Assembly: GCA_964019695.1 (NCBI GenBank)
Contig: OZ026522.1
Location: 74,121,601 to 74,185,600 of the forward strand
Length of the DNA stretch: 64,000 bases
Direction: 5' to 3'
Source of the DNA: Loripinus fragilis
Lineage: Eukaryota; Mollusca; Bivalvia; Lucinida; Lucinidae
Within the stretch, counting starts at the first letter, position 1; every line of letters begins with the position of its first letter. The translations under genes were made by a program, and so were the position numbers. Below are positions 10,620 through 23,520 of the stretch, piece by piece. Below the pieces are notes generated by a model. It saw nothing but the letters and a program-made list of their open reading frames with translations. It searched no databases and was not told the origin of the DNA.

Positions 10620-11150
10620 TGCATTAGTATTTAGGTAGAATCGTGGTATTTCCACGACAAAAATCTCACAGAAAATGTAGCCGTGGTTTACAGATATTTA
10701 CCAAAGACATTTTAGTTTTAAGCTGCTTATATAGTGACTGAACAGTGTGTGTCATTTAAAAACCCACAATAACTTTCAAGAAGACTCCACCAAAGGTGTA
10801 TCTCTGCAAGCAGAAGTTATAGAGCAGAACAGAACATGGCAAATGTTAGCGTTGTTACGCTTAAAATGCAGTTTTTAAGGTATATATACTTATAGTGTCA
10901 AATTATCAATAGAACCCAACATTCGTGCTCCTTTATTTATTATTTAGTTTGGCAAAAAAGATAAAATGCGAGGCTGGCCGTGCATTTTATCGCGTTGTTG
11001 CAACGAGATTGATAAATTAGAGCATCCATGTAAGATTCTCTATTTACATCAGCGTTTAAACGTGTTACAGTATTTTGCGGCCGAATGTGTATAACGACAG
11101 CATATATACTTTGGTTAAGGCAAACCAATCCTACTCTCAATGCATTGCCT
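10620..11150 (-). repeat. E-family repeat, inverted and diverged
   Basis: Reverse complement of the E repeat at 28650-28985. It shares 'gtggtttacagat', 'attcgtgctcctttattta' and a core hairpin, 'gataaaatgcgaggctggcc' followed by 'gtgcattttatc'. The match is partial. Confidence 0.5.
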
Positions 11151-11474
11151 CTTGGCTATCTCGCTGAGTGATCTTTTCTAAAGCAATATCATAATTAGTC
11201 ACTAATCGTTTTCACGTTTGATTACTCTGGCGATAAAACTGATGAATTCTTTAATTGGTTTGCAATTACATATACAAAAGGGTATGATGTCGGATGGGAA
11301 TATAACAAAGATAAAAAGAATTAATTTCCCTCCAGCCATAGAAAACAATGGCATCACAGGAGCTCAACAGAGTAATACGGCAAGGTTGGAGCGCGGATAA
11401 ACAGTTCGACAACAACAAAAAAGGTGAATACATGTTATTGTTGTTGACCAAAACATGTTACAATCAACGACATG

Positions 11475-11703
11475 TACTATCCTGCCAGCCAAGAGTGACA
11501 GTGACGTCATGTTTTGTTAACAAAGTTATCAGGGACTTAGAATCGATATATCACTTTTGTATTAATCCTATCCACAGGATAGGATTAATACACAAGTGAT
11601 CTATCGGTTCGCATTAGCTCAAGTAGAGTGTACAAGTTAATATTTTGCTTAACAATTGTAAACAAATAATACGTCACTGTCACTCTTGGCTGGCCCGACA
11701 GTA
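11475..11703. repeat. Foldback MITE of about 230 bp
   Basis: The whole segment folds back on itself. 'tactatcctgccagccaaga' and 'gtgacagtgacgtca' at the left pair with 'tacgtcactgtcactcttgg' and 'ctggcccgacagta' at the right. The centre is an inverted repeat around 'aatcctatccacaggatagg' (about 11566-11592). It has no coding capacity. Confidence 0.65.
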
Positions 11704-11751
11704 TGTCTCTAAGCGGACGCGTATTTAGACAGACAGCCCTATACACACATT

Positions 11752-11988
11752 TGAGCCATGACATGTGACTTCCAACAATGTGGCATTTTGACAAGTGTAG
11801 ACTCAGACGAGCCTGAGTAGCCACCTTTGAAACTTAGAAACTCCAAATAATGTTCAGTTAGTATCAAAACACCCATATTATATTCAGGCGACTAGCAAAG
11901 GCTTCGATCAGACTGCGCGTATGCGCAGGCTGGTCTAAGCCTTTGCTGGTCGCACATACCACATTGTTGGAGATCTCATGTCGCGGCT
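11752..11988 (+). repeat. D-family element, complete copy
   Basis: It runs from 'gagccatgacatgtgacttc' to 'gagatctcatgtcgcggctc', so its ends are inverted repeats of about 25 bp. Inside lie 'gtgtagactcagacgagcc' and a palindrome, 'cagactgcgcgtatgcgcag' followed by 'gctggtct'. Another complete copy in the opposite orientation is at 49284-49522, and copies split by insertions lie at 7588/10406 and 28530/28985. It is a non-autonomous TIR element. Confidence 0.65.
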
Positions 11989-11989
11989 C

Positions 11990-12250
11990 AATTATTTATC
12001 ATATGACGTCGTTTCTGGGAGTAATATAACGCCATGTAATAAATTCTATAAACCACTTGTGGTTTACAGATTTATTACCGTTGCGTTTAATAACGCCAAT
12101 TCTAACGTTTTGAATAGATGAATAATCTTTAACATGTTTACGCTAAGATGCGATTTAATAGTAGTTTTGTGTCACATGATAAATAGAATCTAGCATTCGT
12201 GCTCCTGTGTGATTGAATTTATTTAACTCGTTGCAAAAGAAAACTCGTTG
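11990..12250 (-). repeat. E-family repeat, inverted
   Basis: It contains 'ttatcatatgacgtcg', 'ccacttgtggtttacagat' and 'attcgtgctcctg', matching E in reverse complement. It abuts the D copy at 11752-11988. Confidence 0.5.
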
Positions 12251-13518
12251 CAAAAGAAACCCCTTTACGTATACTATGCAAAATAAATTTAGCAATTGTT
12301 TTGTATGGGCCAGTCCATCATCATAGGATCTTATGTTTCATTTTTAGTATGAATAAGCGCCGATCATCCGACAAGAATTTCCATATAAAAATTACAGGAT
12401 TTTAAACCGTAGTGACCGTGCTAACCTGGCGTTAGATCTTAAGACTACCGGCTAACGTAGACATTTTTATCATAAGGGGGCACCAAAACCATTTCCAAGT
12501 GATTGTTTGGTCACTGAACACAACACAAAAATGCTTAAATTTCTTCGAGGAATAAATCACCAAGTTTGCACAATTTGACGTTTTATCAATACCTTTACGT
12601 TATCGCATTCGTTTCTAATCCGTATTTCTTGAACACATTTACATGTTAAACGGTTGGATGCCTTCAAACATGTTAAGACGACTATTGCTGAATTTAACAT
12701 CTTCACGACTACAGAGCATGAGCCGAAAGTTAAAGATTAAAGTCATCATTATCTTAAAACGTGTCGTACCATTTTACAGTAACTAAAGGTTTTAATCAAT
12801 CGTGAGATGGGATATCTTTGTAATCTGATTTTCTGTTATGTTGAACATTGGAGGTTAACCAAGTGATGATTACGTTTTGACGTCATTAACGGCAACTGCT
12901 TTTTTCAGAATAAGAGCTCTATCCCATCTGCCATACAATCAATAGATTTTATAAGCGTATGTTGCATGAGAAAGATGAAAGACCACCAAACATGTTCGTC
13001 ATTTTTGCACTACTAATGACGGATGTGAATTTTGCTTACTGACCCCTCTTGCAAAATGTTGCTCTCCACAAATGCGTATTTAAATGATGGCGTCTGTTAA
13101 TTCGTGTTTTCATTTGCCTAAAATCCAGTTCTGGTCATTGTCATTAAAATTATTCGATGATGCACCAAGTTGAGCAAAAACATATGTCAATTTTAAAAAA
13201 GCTAAATATATACTGAAAAGTATATACATTGTATATTCAATAAAACATGAACACTCATGTAAGATACGCTATATATTAACAAGAATATAATAGTTAAAAG
13301 CAATTATTTTCTACTAACTCTTCCTGACAAACTATAAAGAACACAGCACAACAGAATCAAACATGACCCTCCCCACACCAATGCATTCAAAGAACTAACA
13401 ACAACTTGAGCACTGCCTTCGAACAGGCAGCAGTAGAAACTTCAAGGAGCAGTAATGCATGTAAAAAGAGAGGCAAAATAGTATCGAAGCAAATATATGG
13501 GCAATAAAGACAAGGCCT
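12251..13518. other. No recognised gene; trace of B near 13370-13450
   Basis: AT-rich sequence without a convincing coding frame. At 13385-13445, 'actaacaacaacttgagcac' and 'gccttcgaacaggcagcag' resemble part of the B domain. Confidence 0.4.
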
Positions 13519-13688
13519 TTATTTTCTCCCTCTCTTCGATCGTCCAAAAATAAATATTGTCTTTTCTAACACTCTAAAGGCTAGATCTTGTATTGCAAAA
13601 CAGGTTTACAATTCAAAAACTACTCTCTAGAGAAAAAGAAACAAAACACATGTTTTGAAATGCCGCTTCTGCTTCAGATTTTCGACAT
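13519..13688 (+). repeat. 170-bp direct repeat, copy 1
   Basis: Nearly identical to 14758-14927, from 'ttattttctccctctcttcg' to 'tgcttcagattttcgaca'. I see only two or three substitutions. The flanks differ, so this is a recent block duplication or two copies of one short element. Confidence 0.75.
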
Positions 13689-14501
13689 AACTATTTATTA
13701 ACACATAATTTATACAAAAACAAATCCACATAAAATGCAATTCCTCTGGATTCTTCTTGCTCGTCTTGCCACTCACACTGTCAATGCTACCATCCTGAAA
13801 AACTTAGAAAACCTGTTCAAAAACGCTGTTTTCACATATCTAAGCACTTCACAGAAATATATATGCCAATATGCCCTTGTATCTTTATTTCTTTATAAAC
13901 TCATATCTGTGCTGAATTTTCCTTAATCTGCGAGCGGGCTACCCAACCCTAACTCCCTGTGGGAGGGGGGGGGGGGTAGGATTTTTCCATGCTCTGACCA
14001 GCAGGACGTTCACACAGAGGAATGTTCACAAGCTAGAATTTTAAGCTTTTTATATAGAACCTCAACTCTATGCTCCCGTCCCAGGAGTGTTTACTCACTC
14101 TTTAATTATGTTTACTATGTTTTGCCAAAAATTAAATGCTTAAAACCACTTAGGAAAACTGATATGCTTTATCCAAAAATCTACGTATAACGGAATTTCT
14201 TATATTATAAAATGCCTATATCCCCCTTTTGAACATGCTTAAGAACACTTATGATCCTAGAATACAATATATACAGGTTAAGGTAAGACATCAATTTCCT
14301 GCTATTCCTGAAACGCATAAAATCGGTACGTGTCCACTAAATTATGCTTGAAAAGAACTCAATAAAAATGATGAACCAGAGACCATCTACCAACTCTAAC
14401 AGAGTGTATGAATATTTAAACTTTATAATAATCTTAAACCTTCAAACACTGAGTAAAGAATGCAAAAAGAGTCTGATATGCTTGTAATATACTTGTTCAA
14501 T

Positions 14502-14759
14502 AAAAGATTTGACGAGCAAGGAAAATATAATACCTCGTACAGTTCTGTCTGAAGCAAAAACGTCGACTGATATCAATACATCTTGATTTTCCTTATATAG
14601 CATGCTTCCTTGAACACAAGACTACTGAAAAGCGTGACTTAAAAAACTATAATTAGAAACATACTTCAGAATAAACGTTTAAAACCTAAATCCCGTGATA
14701 AATGCTTTAGACTGAACAATAATATCACAAGAAATACCGACCGAAAAGAAATGAATTTA
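14502..14759 (+). repeat. 258-bp direct repeat, copy 1
   Basis: Nearly identical to 21546-21803 ('aaaagatttgacgagcaagg' to 'gaaaagaaatgaattta'), with about three substitutions. Its right end meets the second 170-bp repeat exactly. No coding frame is evident. Confidence 0.75.
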
Positions 14760-14927
14760 TTTTCTCCCTCTCTTCGATCGTCTGAAAATAAATATTGTCT
14801 TTTCTAACACTCTAAAGGCTAGATCTTGTATTGCAAAACAGGTTCACAATTCAAAAACTACTCTCTAGAGAAAAAGAAACAAAACACATGTTTTGAAATG
14901 CCGCTTCTGCTTCAGATTTTCGACAAA
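14758..14927 (+). repeat. 170-bp direct repeat, copy 2
   Basis: The second copy of the 13519-13688 block. It directly abuts the 258-bp repeat on its left, so the two blocks form a composite here but occur apart elsewhere. Confidence 0.75.
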
Positions 14928-15595
14928 ACAAAGAAGTGGAGATATGTTCATCTAATGAGCTTCAACACTCTCTTGTATATCTTTTTGTATTTACATAAAA
15001 ATTAGCCTATACTAATCCAAAGATTTCATAAAACAGTTTTCTGACCAAATATATTCCTGTTGTACATTATACTTATCTAAATATGATCTTCAAATAAACA
15101 TTAATTTTTCTTATTATTTAAGTTAAAAGCGTGACACCTTGCAATTCTGATTTTTTTTTTATGAAATTATTATAATTATTATTATTACTATTATTACATA
15201 CTGTGAAAACCTTGGATGTAACCTGCGATGCCCAACCCACAGAAAAGTGCTAAATGAGATTTTCGGCCATTATGGCACCAATGTATACTCCACATTCACT
15301 AAAAAATGATTCATGCATGATGAGTGATTGTGTGTCTGTGTGCTATGCTTGCCCGTGTATTTAGTGTATTAAAAGACCTTAGATTCAGTTTACTTACTGA
15401 ATGTAATAAAGTATTTACTTCTTATTAGTTTACAAATTAGTTCCTTAGTAAATAACATACCTATCTCTCCATAATCTGCCGGACCTTCTAATAGCTCTAT
15501 AAGTCCCCTTCTTAGATCCACTGCTCCAGAAACTGAAAAAGACTAACACAGCGACCAAGTCTACGGCCCAAAACCTTTACCCTTTATCTAACCAA
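14928..15595. other. No recognised gene; short ATT-rich microsatellite
   Basis: There is an 'attattataattattatt' type simple repeat at about 15165-15196. Nothing else is recognised. Confidence 0.5.
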
Positions 15596-18275
15596 CCTGA
15601 GCCAGATAAACAAACAATAGACAACTTTTTACCTTTTAAGTTATTTCTGCTCTGCCAATTAAGACAATCAACAACTTTTTTGCCTCTCTTTTAAACTTCC
15701 CAGCCCTGCCGGATAAATAATCAATTAACAACTTTTTGCCTCTCTTTTAAACTTCCCGATCCTGCCAGATAAACAAACAACATCAACTTTTTACCTTTCA
15801 TTTAAACTTCCCAGCCCTGCCAGAGAAATAAGCAATTAACAATTTTTTGCCTATCTTTTAAACTTCCTGGCCCTGCCAGATAAATAAACAATTAACAACT
15901 TTTTGCCTTTCTTTCAAACTTCCTGGCCCTGCCAGATAAACCAACAACAACAACTTTTTTCCTTTCTTTCAAACTTCCCAGCCCTGTTAGATAAATAAAC
16001 AATTAACTACTTTTTACCTTTTTTTAAACTTCCCGGCCCTGCCAGATAAATAAACAATAAACAACTTTTTGCCTCTCTTTTAAACTTCCCGGCCCTGCCA
16101 GATAAATAAACAATTAACAACTTTGCCTTTCTTTTAAACTTCCCAGCCCTGCCAGATAATTAAACAATTAACAACTTTTAACCTTTTTTAAACTTCCCGG
16201 CCCTGCCAGATAAACAAACAATAAACAACTTTTTTTTCTTCTTTTTAACTTCCTAGGCCTGCCAGATAACTTTGTTTTGGCCACTAGGCCTTTCTCTAAC
16301 TCGAGCTTGATATTCAAACAGTAAACAGTAAACATTTTATATTTCTGGACACTAAGCCTTTCTCTTACTTTATACCCCTCTTAAACTTCCCGGTAATACC
16401 AAAATAACAAACAATTAACAACTTTTTGCCTCTTTTAAACTTCCCGGCCCTGCCGGATAAACAAACAATAAACGACTTTTTTGCCTCTCTTATAAACATA
16501 CCGGCCCTGCCGGATAAACAAACAATAAACAACTTTTTGCCTCCTTTTAACTTCGCTGCCCTGCCGGATAAATAAACAATTAACAATTTTGGCCCTGCCA
16601 GATAACTTTGTTTTGGCCACTGGGCCTTTCTCTAACACTTCCGACCTGAGTTTGATATTCAAACAGTAAACATTTTATTTTTCTGGACTCAAAGCCTTTC
16701 TCTTACCTCTTACCTTTCTTAAACTTCCCGGTCATGCCGGATAAACAAACAATTAACAACTTTTTGCTCTTTTAAACTTCCTGTCCCTGCCTGATAAACA
16801 AACAATAACATTTTTTTGCCTCTCTTTTAAACTCCCTGGCCCTGCGGAATAAACAAAACAATTAACCACTTTTTGTATCTCTTTAAAACTTCCCAGTCCT
16901 GCCGGAAAAACAAACAATAAACAACTTTTTGACTTTCTTTTAAACTTCCTGCCCTGACGGATAAATAGCCAATTAACAACTTTTAAACTCTTTTAAATTT
17001 CCTGGCCCTGTGGGATATACAAACAATAAACAACCTTTTGCCTTTCTTTTAAAATCCCATGGCCCTGTCGGATAAACAAACAATAAACAACCTTTTGCCT
17101 TTTTAACTTTCTGGCCCTGCCTGATAAACAAACAATAAACCCCATTTTGCCTCTCTTTTAAACTTTCTGGCCCTGCTGGATAAACAAACAATAAACAACT
17201 TTTTGCCTTTCGAACTTCCCAGCCCTGCCAGATTAACAAACAATAAACAAAATTTTTGCCTTTCTTTTAAACTTCCCACCCCTGCCAGAAAAACAAACAA
17301 TAACAACATTTTGACTCTTTTAAACTTCCACGCCATGCTGGATAAACAAACAATAAACAACATTTTGCCTTTCTTTAAACATCCTGGCCCTGCCGGATAA
17401 ACAAACAATAAACAACTTTTTGCCTTTCTTTTAAACTTCCTGGCCCAGACGGATAAATAACCAATTAACAACTTTTTACCTCTTTTAAACTTCACAGACC
17501 TGCCGGATAAACAAGCAATTAATAATTTTTTGCCTTTCATTTAAACTTTCTGGCCCTGCCAGATAAATAAACAATAAACAACTTTTTGCCTTTCTTTTAA
17601 ACTTCCTGGCCCTGACAGATAAATTACCAATTAACAACTTTTTACCTCTTTTAAACTTCCTGGCCATGTCATATAAACAAACAATAAACAACCTTTTGCC
17701 TTTCTAACTTTCTGGCCCTGCCTGATAAACAAACAATTAACCACTTTTTGCCTTTCTTTTAAACTTTCTGGCCCTGCCGGATAAACAAAAAACAACTTTT
17801 TGCCTTTCTTTTAAACTTCCTAGCCCTGCCGGATAAACAAACAATTAACAACTTTTTTGTCTCTTTCTTAAACTCCCTGGCCCTGCCTGATAAACAAACA
17901 ATAACAACTTTTTGCCTCTCTTTTAAACTCCCTGGCCCTGCCTGATAAACAAACAATAACAACTTTTTGTCTCTTTTAAACTTCCTGGCCCTACCGGATA
18001 AACAAACAATAACAACTTTTGCCTCTTTTAAACTCCCTGGCCCTGCCTGATAAACAAACAATAACAACTTTTTGCCTCTCTTTTAAACTCCCTGGCCCTG
18101 CCTGATAAACAAACAATAACAACTGTTTGCCTCTTTTAAACTTCCTGGCCCTGCCTGATAAACAAACAATAACAAATTTTTTGCCTCTCTTTTAAACTCC
18201 CTGGCCCTGCCAGATAAATAACCAATTAACAACTTTTTGCCTCTCTTTTAAACTTTCTGGCCCTGCTGGATTACT
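15596..18275. repeat. Minisatellite with a period of about 57 bp
   Basis: Some 45 or more imperfect head-to-tail units. Each has 'ttttaaacttcc', 'ggccctgcc.gataaa', 'aacaataaacaac' and 'tttttgcctttc'. Units vary in length (about 50-60 bp) and by substitution. Where consecutive units are 57 bp (19 codons) the minus strand stays open, giving repetitive frames such as 17103-17540 with 'LFIVCLSSRARKFKR' repeats. I judge these not to be genes. Variant segments at about 16265-16330 and 16600-16680 ('ttggccactgggcctttctc') suggest higher-order duplication. Confidence 0.85.
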
Positions 18276-18438
18276 ATTTTTTGGCCACTGGACCTTTCTC
18301 TTACAGCTCTGACCTTCCTTTTAAAACTTACGACTCAAGTCACATAACATAAACACACACACAAAAAAAATAAACATTTTTTTTTTTGCAACTATATCTC
18401 CCTTTTGAATCTTCAGCTGTAGTATGATCATCAATTAT

Positions 18439-18475
<37 letters not shown>

Positions 18476-18800
18476 AAAGCCTTGCTGCAAACTCAGACCC
18501 AAGCGGGATAAACAAAAAACGAACAATTTTCACACCCTAAGCATTTTTCTAAACTTCTTGCCTGAAAGCCTTTTTTTTCAACCCACTCCAGATTAACGAA
18601 AAATAAAACAAAGCTTTTCTGACCCAGGGTCTTCATTTAACATCCCCGCCTAAGCCAGATAACCAAAACGATTAACCACTTTTCAAATCTCAAAGCTTTA
18701 AACTCGATTCTCAGACTCAATCTAGATAACAACATTTCTGACTACAAAGCTTATTAACTCTTGGACCCAAACCAGACAAAGCAATTTTTCTTTGAAAAAA
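18276..18800. repeat. Degenerate flank of the minisatellite, with a poly-T tract
   Basis: The unit decays here but 'gataaacaaaa.aacaa' and 'taaacttc' fragments persist to about 18790. A run of about 30 T lies at 18441-18471. Confidence 0.55.
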
Positions 18801-21545
18801 GCAAAAAATTAATATATTGTTTAACCCTACAATGCTGCCATGAAAATAGAGCCTGGATACCTTCTCTCCTACACCAACTACAGTAGTTGAAATGCTTTAC
18901 GTCATTATTTTGGCCCTAGCCACATGTCCCGTATATGTGTAGCTATACTAAGCAAGACAAGTTACAATGCATACATGATTGTCTTTAATATTTTGACTCT
19001 ACAACATAACCTTTAAACCAAGCTATGTATATCCATAAGGCCATATGCACTGAGCTATTTCCCAACAACAAGAATTATACATTGTCTCACGCATTTTAAC
19101 TTTAACTCTACAATGCTACCCTGAAACTAAACCCAGAACCAAATGAGCAACAATTTGTTGCATTTTTCTCCCCTACACAAACTAGATGAAATACCTCACA
19201 TCTTATTTTTTTTTTTTGCCCAAGCCAATGCTGCCAATGCTTTAACCTCATACCCCTTATATTTTATATGTATATACCTGTATACTGAACAAAAGATAAA
19301 AACAATGCATACATGATTGTCTCAAATATGTTAAATCTACAACACAACCTTTGAAGTTATTCCCTATGCTACATTGCGCTAAAATTTACAAGCTTTGGCT
19401 TTCACATTCTTTGACACAAACAAAGAACAATATTTATACTTGATTCTGCTGAGCTACGACTCTTACCTATACCATCTAAAACGAGACATTTCGATTTAAC
19501 TTCATAAAATATGCACACATACTCGAGCCCACTTTCGCAGTCAAAATAACTGAAGAAACCATATATGTTGTCAGCAAATTTCATTTAAAATACAGCCTAC
19601 AATAGCATTAAAGGTTTAAATACCCTTTAGTCAGCCAAGTGTCATATGAAAAAATAAAAAATAAAAATTATATATATAGCGTCAATCCAAAAGTTTCTAA
19701 TTAACGCCTATGACAGGCTTCTGACAGCAGGCGATTTTTGTCCCTAACACAAATGTACCACATGAATTGAACAGAACAGAAATTTATTAGACTTAAACTA
19801 TAGGATTAGTTTCTAGTCTATCCTAACAGTGTTATGTACATATAAGTTATCATGCTTATCCATGGATTTTTTTTTTCTGTAAGAAACTGACACCTCTCGT
19901 GAATTGTACTGCGCATTATACATAATGTTCATAAGTATAATGAGAAATAAGATTTTTTTCTAATGCTTATGATTATGATGGTCGTACTTGATCCTAAAAA
20001 CACACCTGCCCAACAGCCCATCAATCACACACTGAGATTCCAAGATCATCCACTCACCTCATTGACCATCCAAGTGCAGCCCCGCTGTGAATTTGGATCC
20101 AAGAGTATAAGAAAACAATGGCGATCGTGATCGTCTGACTTCCTCTGAAGTCGACATTTGTGTAAAAAGGGTGAAGAACTCTGACAAATAGCCAAATACG
20201 CAGTGCACGGAGCAGGTCAAAAGCTGGATAAACTATAGTACCTAGTAGCTACACAGGCTTTTCATTTCAAAATTTCTAAGGTATAAGGCTATTAAACTGT
20301 ACTTTGAATGAACTACACTAAACTCTAATTTTAGAACACGATTAGCACACAATTCATGCAGTTAAAAGCGGATCTACACGAAAATTGATGTAATGACATG
20401 GGGATCATTCTATTACGAGGGAATGGAAATGAACCTCATCTATGTGTGTCTAAATAGTAGTTAATTTCTAGATGCTTATTTTCAATATTGTAAACACAGT
20501 CACGCCTCAAAAGATTTTTTTTATCTATAGCGCAGACAATTTTCAACGTTGCATGAATGTTAGCCATAAGCCCAACATCAAGAGAACTGACTCATACGAC
20601 CATCATATCCTTCTCATAACCGACAACGAGCTCCAACAAAAGGAAACAACGAACCAGTCCTACGTCAAGTCGGGCCAGAGCTCAATTCATAGTAGACAAC
20701 CGCAAGGTTGTGAATGTAACAGAAACCCACATGATTCAACTAGCATTAAAAAGGAAATTCTATCGAAAATACCCCTATAGAATTTTAATTTCTAGAAAAA
20801 CACTTTTTTAATCTTTTAGGAAAACCATGAGAGTGTCAAACTGTTCGGACCCAGATCAGACCCGACTTTTTTGGTTGTTCGTATATACATGCTCATAAAC
20901 ATTCGCATATCCAGAGTGGGAGGGGCTAGGAGTCTGGAGCCCCTGAAAAATCAGGCCAATATCGGCCCGCCAGCCGATTCCATCGTTTTACCCGCATGCC
21001 TTTAGCTCTAAAAATTTACGAGCTTTACCCAAAGCTATTCTACATGTATGTCAGTATTAGCGAACAAAAGCGTTTAATATCGAAATTTTTACCAAAACAT
21101 TTATTTCCGATTATTGAAGCAAACGCATGGTTGTAATTGGAATAATTAAAAGCAAGAGCACTTTGAATAGCACGTCGTCTCATTTTGTTTTACAAATCAG
21201 TGTAATAACAATGAAGATAAATCTACATGTACATTTATAAAAGTTTTCAACTTGCAAGGCAGACAAAATTGCATTTACTGATGACCAAAAATTCAATGAT
21301 GCTTAAACAAAACAGTTCTGTTTCTTGTGCAAAACGCCCTGTTGCAAAATAAATGAAATTCCTTCAAAATATCCCAAACGGTTTTTGACGACGAACAGAC
21401 AGACACACAGACATACCAACTGACGTAAAGAGAAAGCAATATGTTGTACCTGATGAACGACATCTGTCTATTAAAAGCTTAATTTTAAATATCTCAATAT
21501 TGTATATTTAAAGTTCTGTTAAACAAATGTTTTCACTAGACACGG
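18801..21545. other. No recognised gene
   Basis: AT-rich sequence. Two related segments at about 18820-19080 and 19100-19360 ('acaatgctaccctgaaa', 'acatgattgtct') suggest an old duplication. The 102-residue plus frame at 20472-20780 resembles no family I know. A weak C-family trace ('cccctgaaaaatcaggcc') lies at about 20938. Confidence 0.4.
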
Positions 21546-21803
21546 AAAAGATTTGACGAGCAAGGAAAATATAATACCTCGTACAGTTCTGTCTGAAGCA
21601 AAACCGTCGACTGATATCAATACATCTTGATTTTCCTTATATAGCATGCTTCCTTGAACACAAGACTACTGAAAAGCGTGACTTAAAAAACTATAATTAG
21701 AAACATACTTCAGAATAAACGTTTAAAACCTAAATCACGTGATAAATGCTTTAGACTGAACAATAATATCACAAGAAAGACCGACCGAAAAGAAATGAAT
21801 TTA
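21546..21803 (+). repeat. 258-bp direct repeat, copy 2
   Basis: The partner of 14502-14759 in the same orientation, about 7 kb away. Flanking sequence differs on both sides. Confidence 0.75.
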
Positions 21804-22065
21804 ATCGATTTGAAAGTGCATGTAGGTACTTACGTGAGCGAGTTCTAGTCAGTGCATTATTGAATTCAGTAAAATCGTTGTGAAAAAACGAATAATTGTT
21901 TGGCTTATATGGGTTTATGTTTACAGCCTACCAAGGACAGTCTCCATATTGTCACCAACTCTTGATATGTTTACGTCCTTTTAACAAAATAATTTGCTAC
22001 TCTGTGTATATTTTCTTTATATTTTGTATACGCCATTTTTTCTCGGCATGACAAATTTAAATGTA

Positions 22066-22270
22066 CAGTAAAACCTGTGTAAAACGGTCACCCTAAAAAA
22101 ACAAAAAATGTTTTTCGAGACCAAGTATTGCTTAATGCATGTCAAAGGTATTGCATATTGCTCCAAAGGCATTCTCCAATACTTTCGACCTTCATTAAGC
22201 TACCAGTTGTCAATAAGATCTTTGTTTTGTCTATTTTTGCGTGGCCGTTTTACACATATTGTAATGCATG
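22066..22270. repeat. TIR element, 'acagtaaaacctgtgtaaaa' type
   Basis: The left end 'taaaacctgtgtaaaacggtc' and the right end 'tggccgttttacacatattg' are imperfect inverted repeats. Inside, 'gcatgtcaaaggtattgca' and 'ccaatactttcgacctt' form a further inverted pair. It is related to 1551-1672 and non-coding. Confidence 0.55.
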
Positions 22271-23006
22271 TCATGATGTGTTTTTAGCATTACGTGTAAC
22301 AATTAATGAGATTTAATGATAAGTAGTTCAAAACTTATTTGAACGATTTGTTTGCGTATCTTGCAATAGACTACCCCTTAGAATATGGCTTTATTGTGTA
22401 GTTTTGAAAGGACGACACGTTTGATGACTATTAACTTTAGATATGCCCTATTCCTTTTTATATGTTTTGTAAATTTGCAGTTTGATGAAGAACAAAATCC
22501 CATTTTGGCAGTTTGTGGCTGCTTGATTTTTGGAATATTATTATAATCATTGTTATTATAGTTTTGAAGTGTACTCCAGAGTGTTCTGATATGGGGTGTT
22601 TTGGTCAGCTGATGATCTATATTTGAAGCTATCCTTTTATTTGGTAACGCTTAGATGAAACATAAAGTTGATTCGGAATGCCTTGAATTAACACAGAAGA
22701 CTTTCTCAATTATCGTCAGCATAAAGGCGAAACATTCAGACTTAATCTTGCAGAATCATTTACCATAGAAATAGACCAGTTCTGATTTCAGCAATGCAAC
22801 AATGAAATAATTTGAGACCGCGTAGGGATACTTTTTCATTTCTGTGATTATGTCTTCCGTTTAATTCTGCGTGAGTAATGAGGCCACAGAGATTTAAGAT
22901 AGCATCGTATTTAAAGAAAAGAAATGTTAAGTTGACAAATACCTTTTCCTGTCTGATTGAGTAACATTTCATAAGCTTTTGTATGGCATTTCCTTGATTA
23001 ATATTT

Positions 23007-23243
23007 GGGCCTCGCCGCGAGAAAACCTGTCTTCGGGGTTTCCGCCAAAGCGAGTTTCAAACCAGTCTCCTCAGCTACAGAGACTAGCTAAAAAACTGAA
23101 ATTTCACTTGTAGCAAGCTTAGATATTGTACTTTACAAAACGCGAATAACAAAGGCGCTGATCAGACTGCGCGGATGCGCAGGCTGGTCTGCGCCTGTGT
23201 TGTTCGCTAACCCCCGAAGACAGGTTTTCTCGCGTTGCGGCCC
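23007..23243. repeat. TIR element of about 237 bp
   Basis: The left 'gcgagaaaacctgtcttcgg' and right 'ccgaagacaggttttctcgc' are inverted repeats extending about 30 bp with a few mismatches. 'attt' flanks both ends (23003-23006 and 23244-23247). The interior carries the palindrome 'cagactgcgcggatgcgcag' followed by 'gctggtctg', also seen in the D family. Confidence 0.65.
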
Positions 23244-23429
23244 ATTTCTTGACTGTCTGCGTTAAGATTAGAACACCAATAATTAACCCTTTTTATTCTT
23301 ATAAATTATTCCATACATATCGATACAATAACTATGGCCTATTCCATTTTGAATTGTAATAGTTTGCCAGGCCAAATGTCTATACAATTATGTATTTCTG
23401 TGCCTATATATTGTTGTTTATATTAGCAA

Positions 23430-23520
23430 ACAGTGCAGCCTCTAATGAAATGTCGCCTCATGCAGCATTCCTGAGGCATTTCATCTGCATTTAATCTGGG
23501 TCTTCACTTTTTGCCAAAGT
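23430..23520. repeat. Palindromic 'aatgaaatgtcgcc' repeat
   Basis: It starts 'aaacagtgcagcctctaatg' and ends 'ggcatttcatctgc', then 'ctgggtcttcac' and 'tttgccaaag'. It belongs to the same dispersed palindromic group as 2742-2830 and 35990-36060. Confidence 0.5.

Noticed and set aside
16365..18067. Open frames of 60-145 residues with repeated 'LFVYQAGPGSLKE' or 'IVCLSGRARKFKR' segments
   Set aside because: They follow from a tandem period of about 57 bp (19 codons) that keeps frames open. Both registers of the repeat are open in different places, units break often, and no protein family fits.
20472..20780. 102-residue plus frame
   Set aside because: Composition and codon use look random, there is no recognisable motif, and a frame of this size is expected by chance in this length of sequence.
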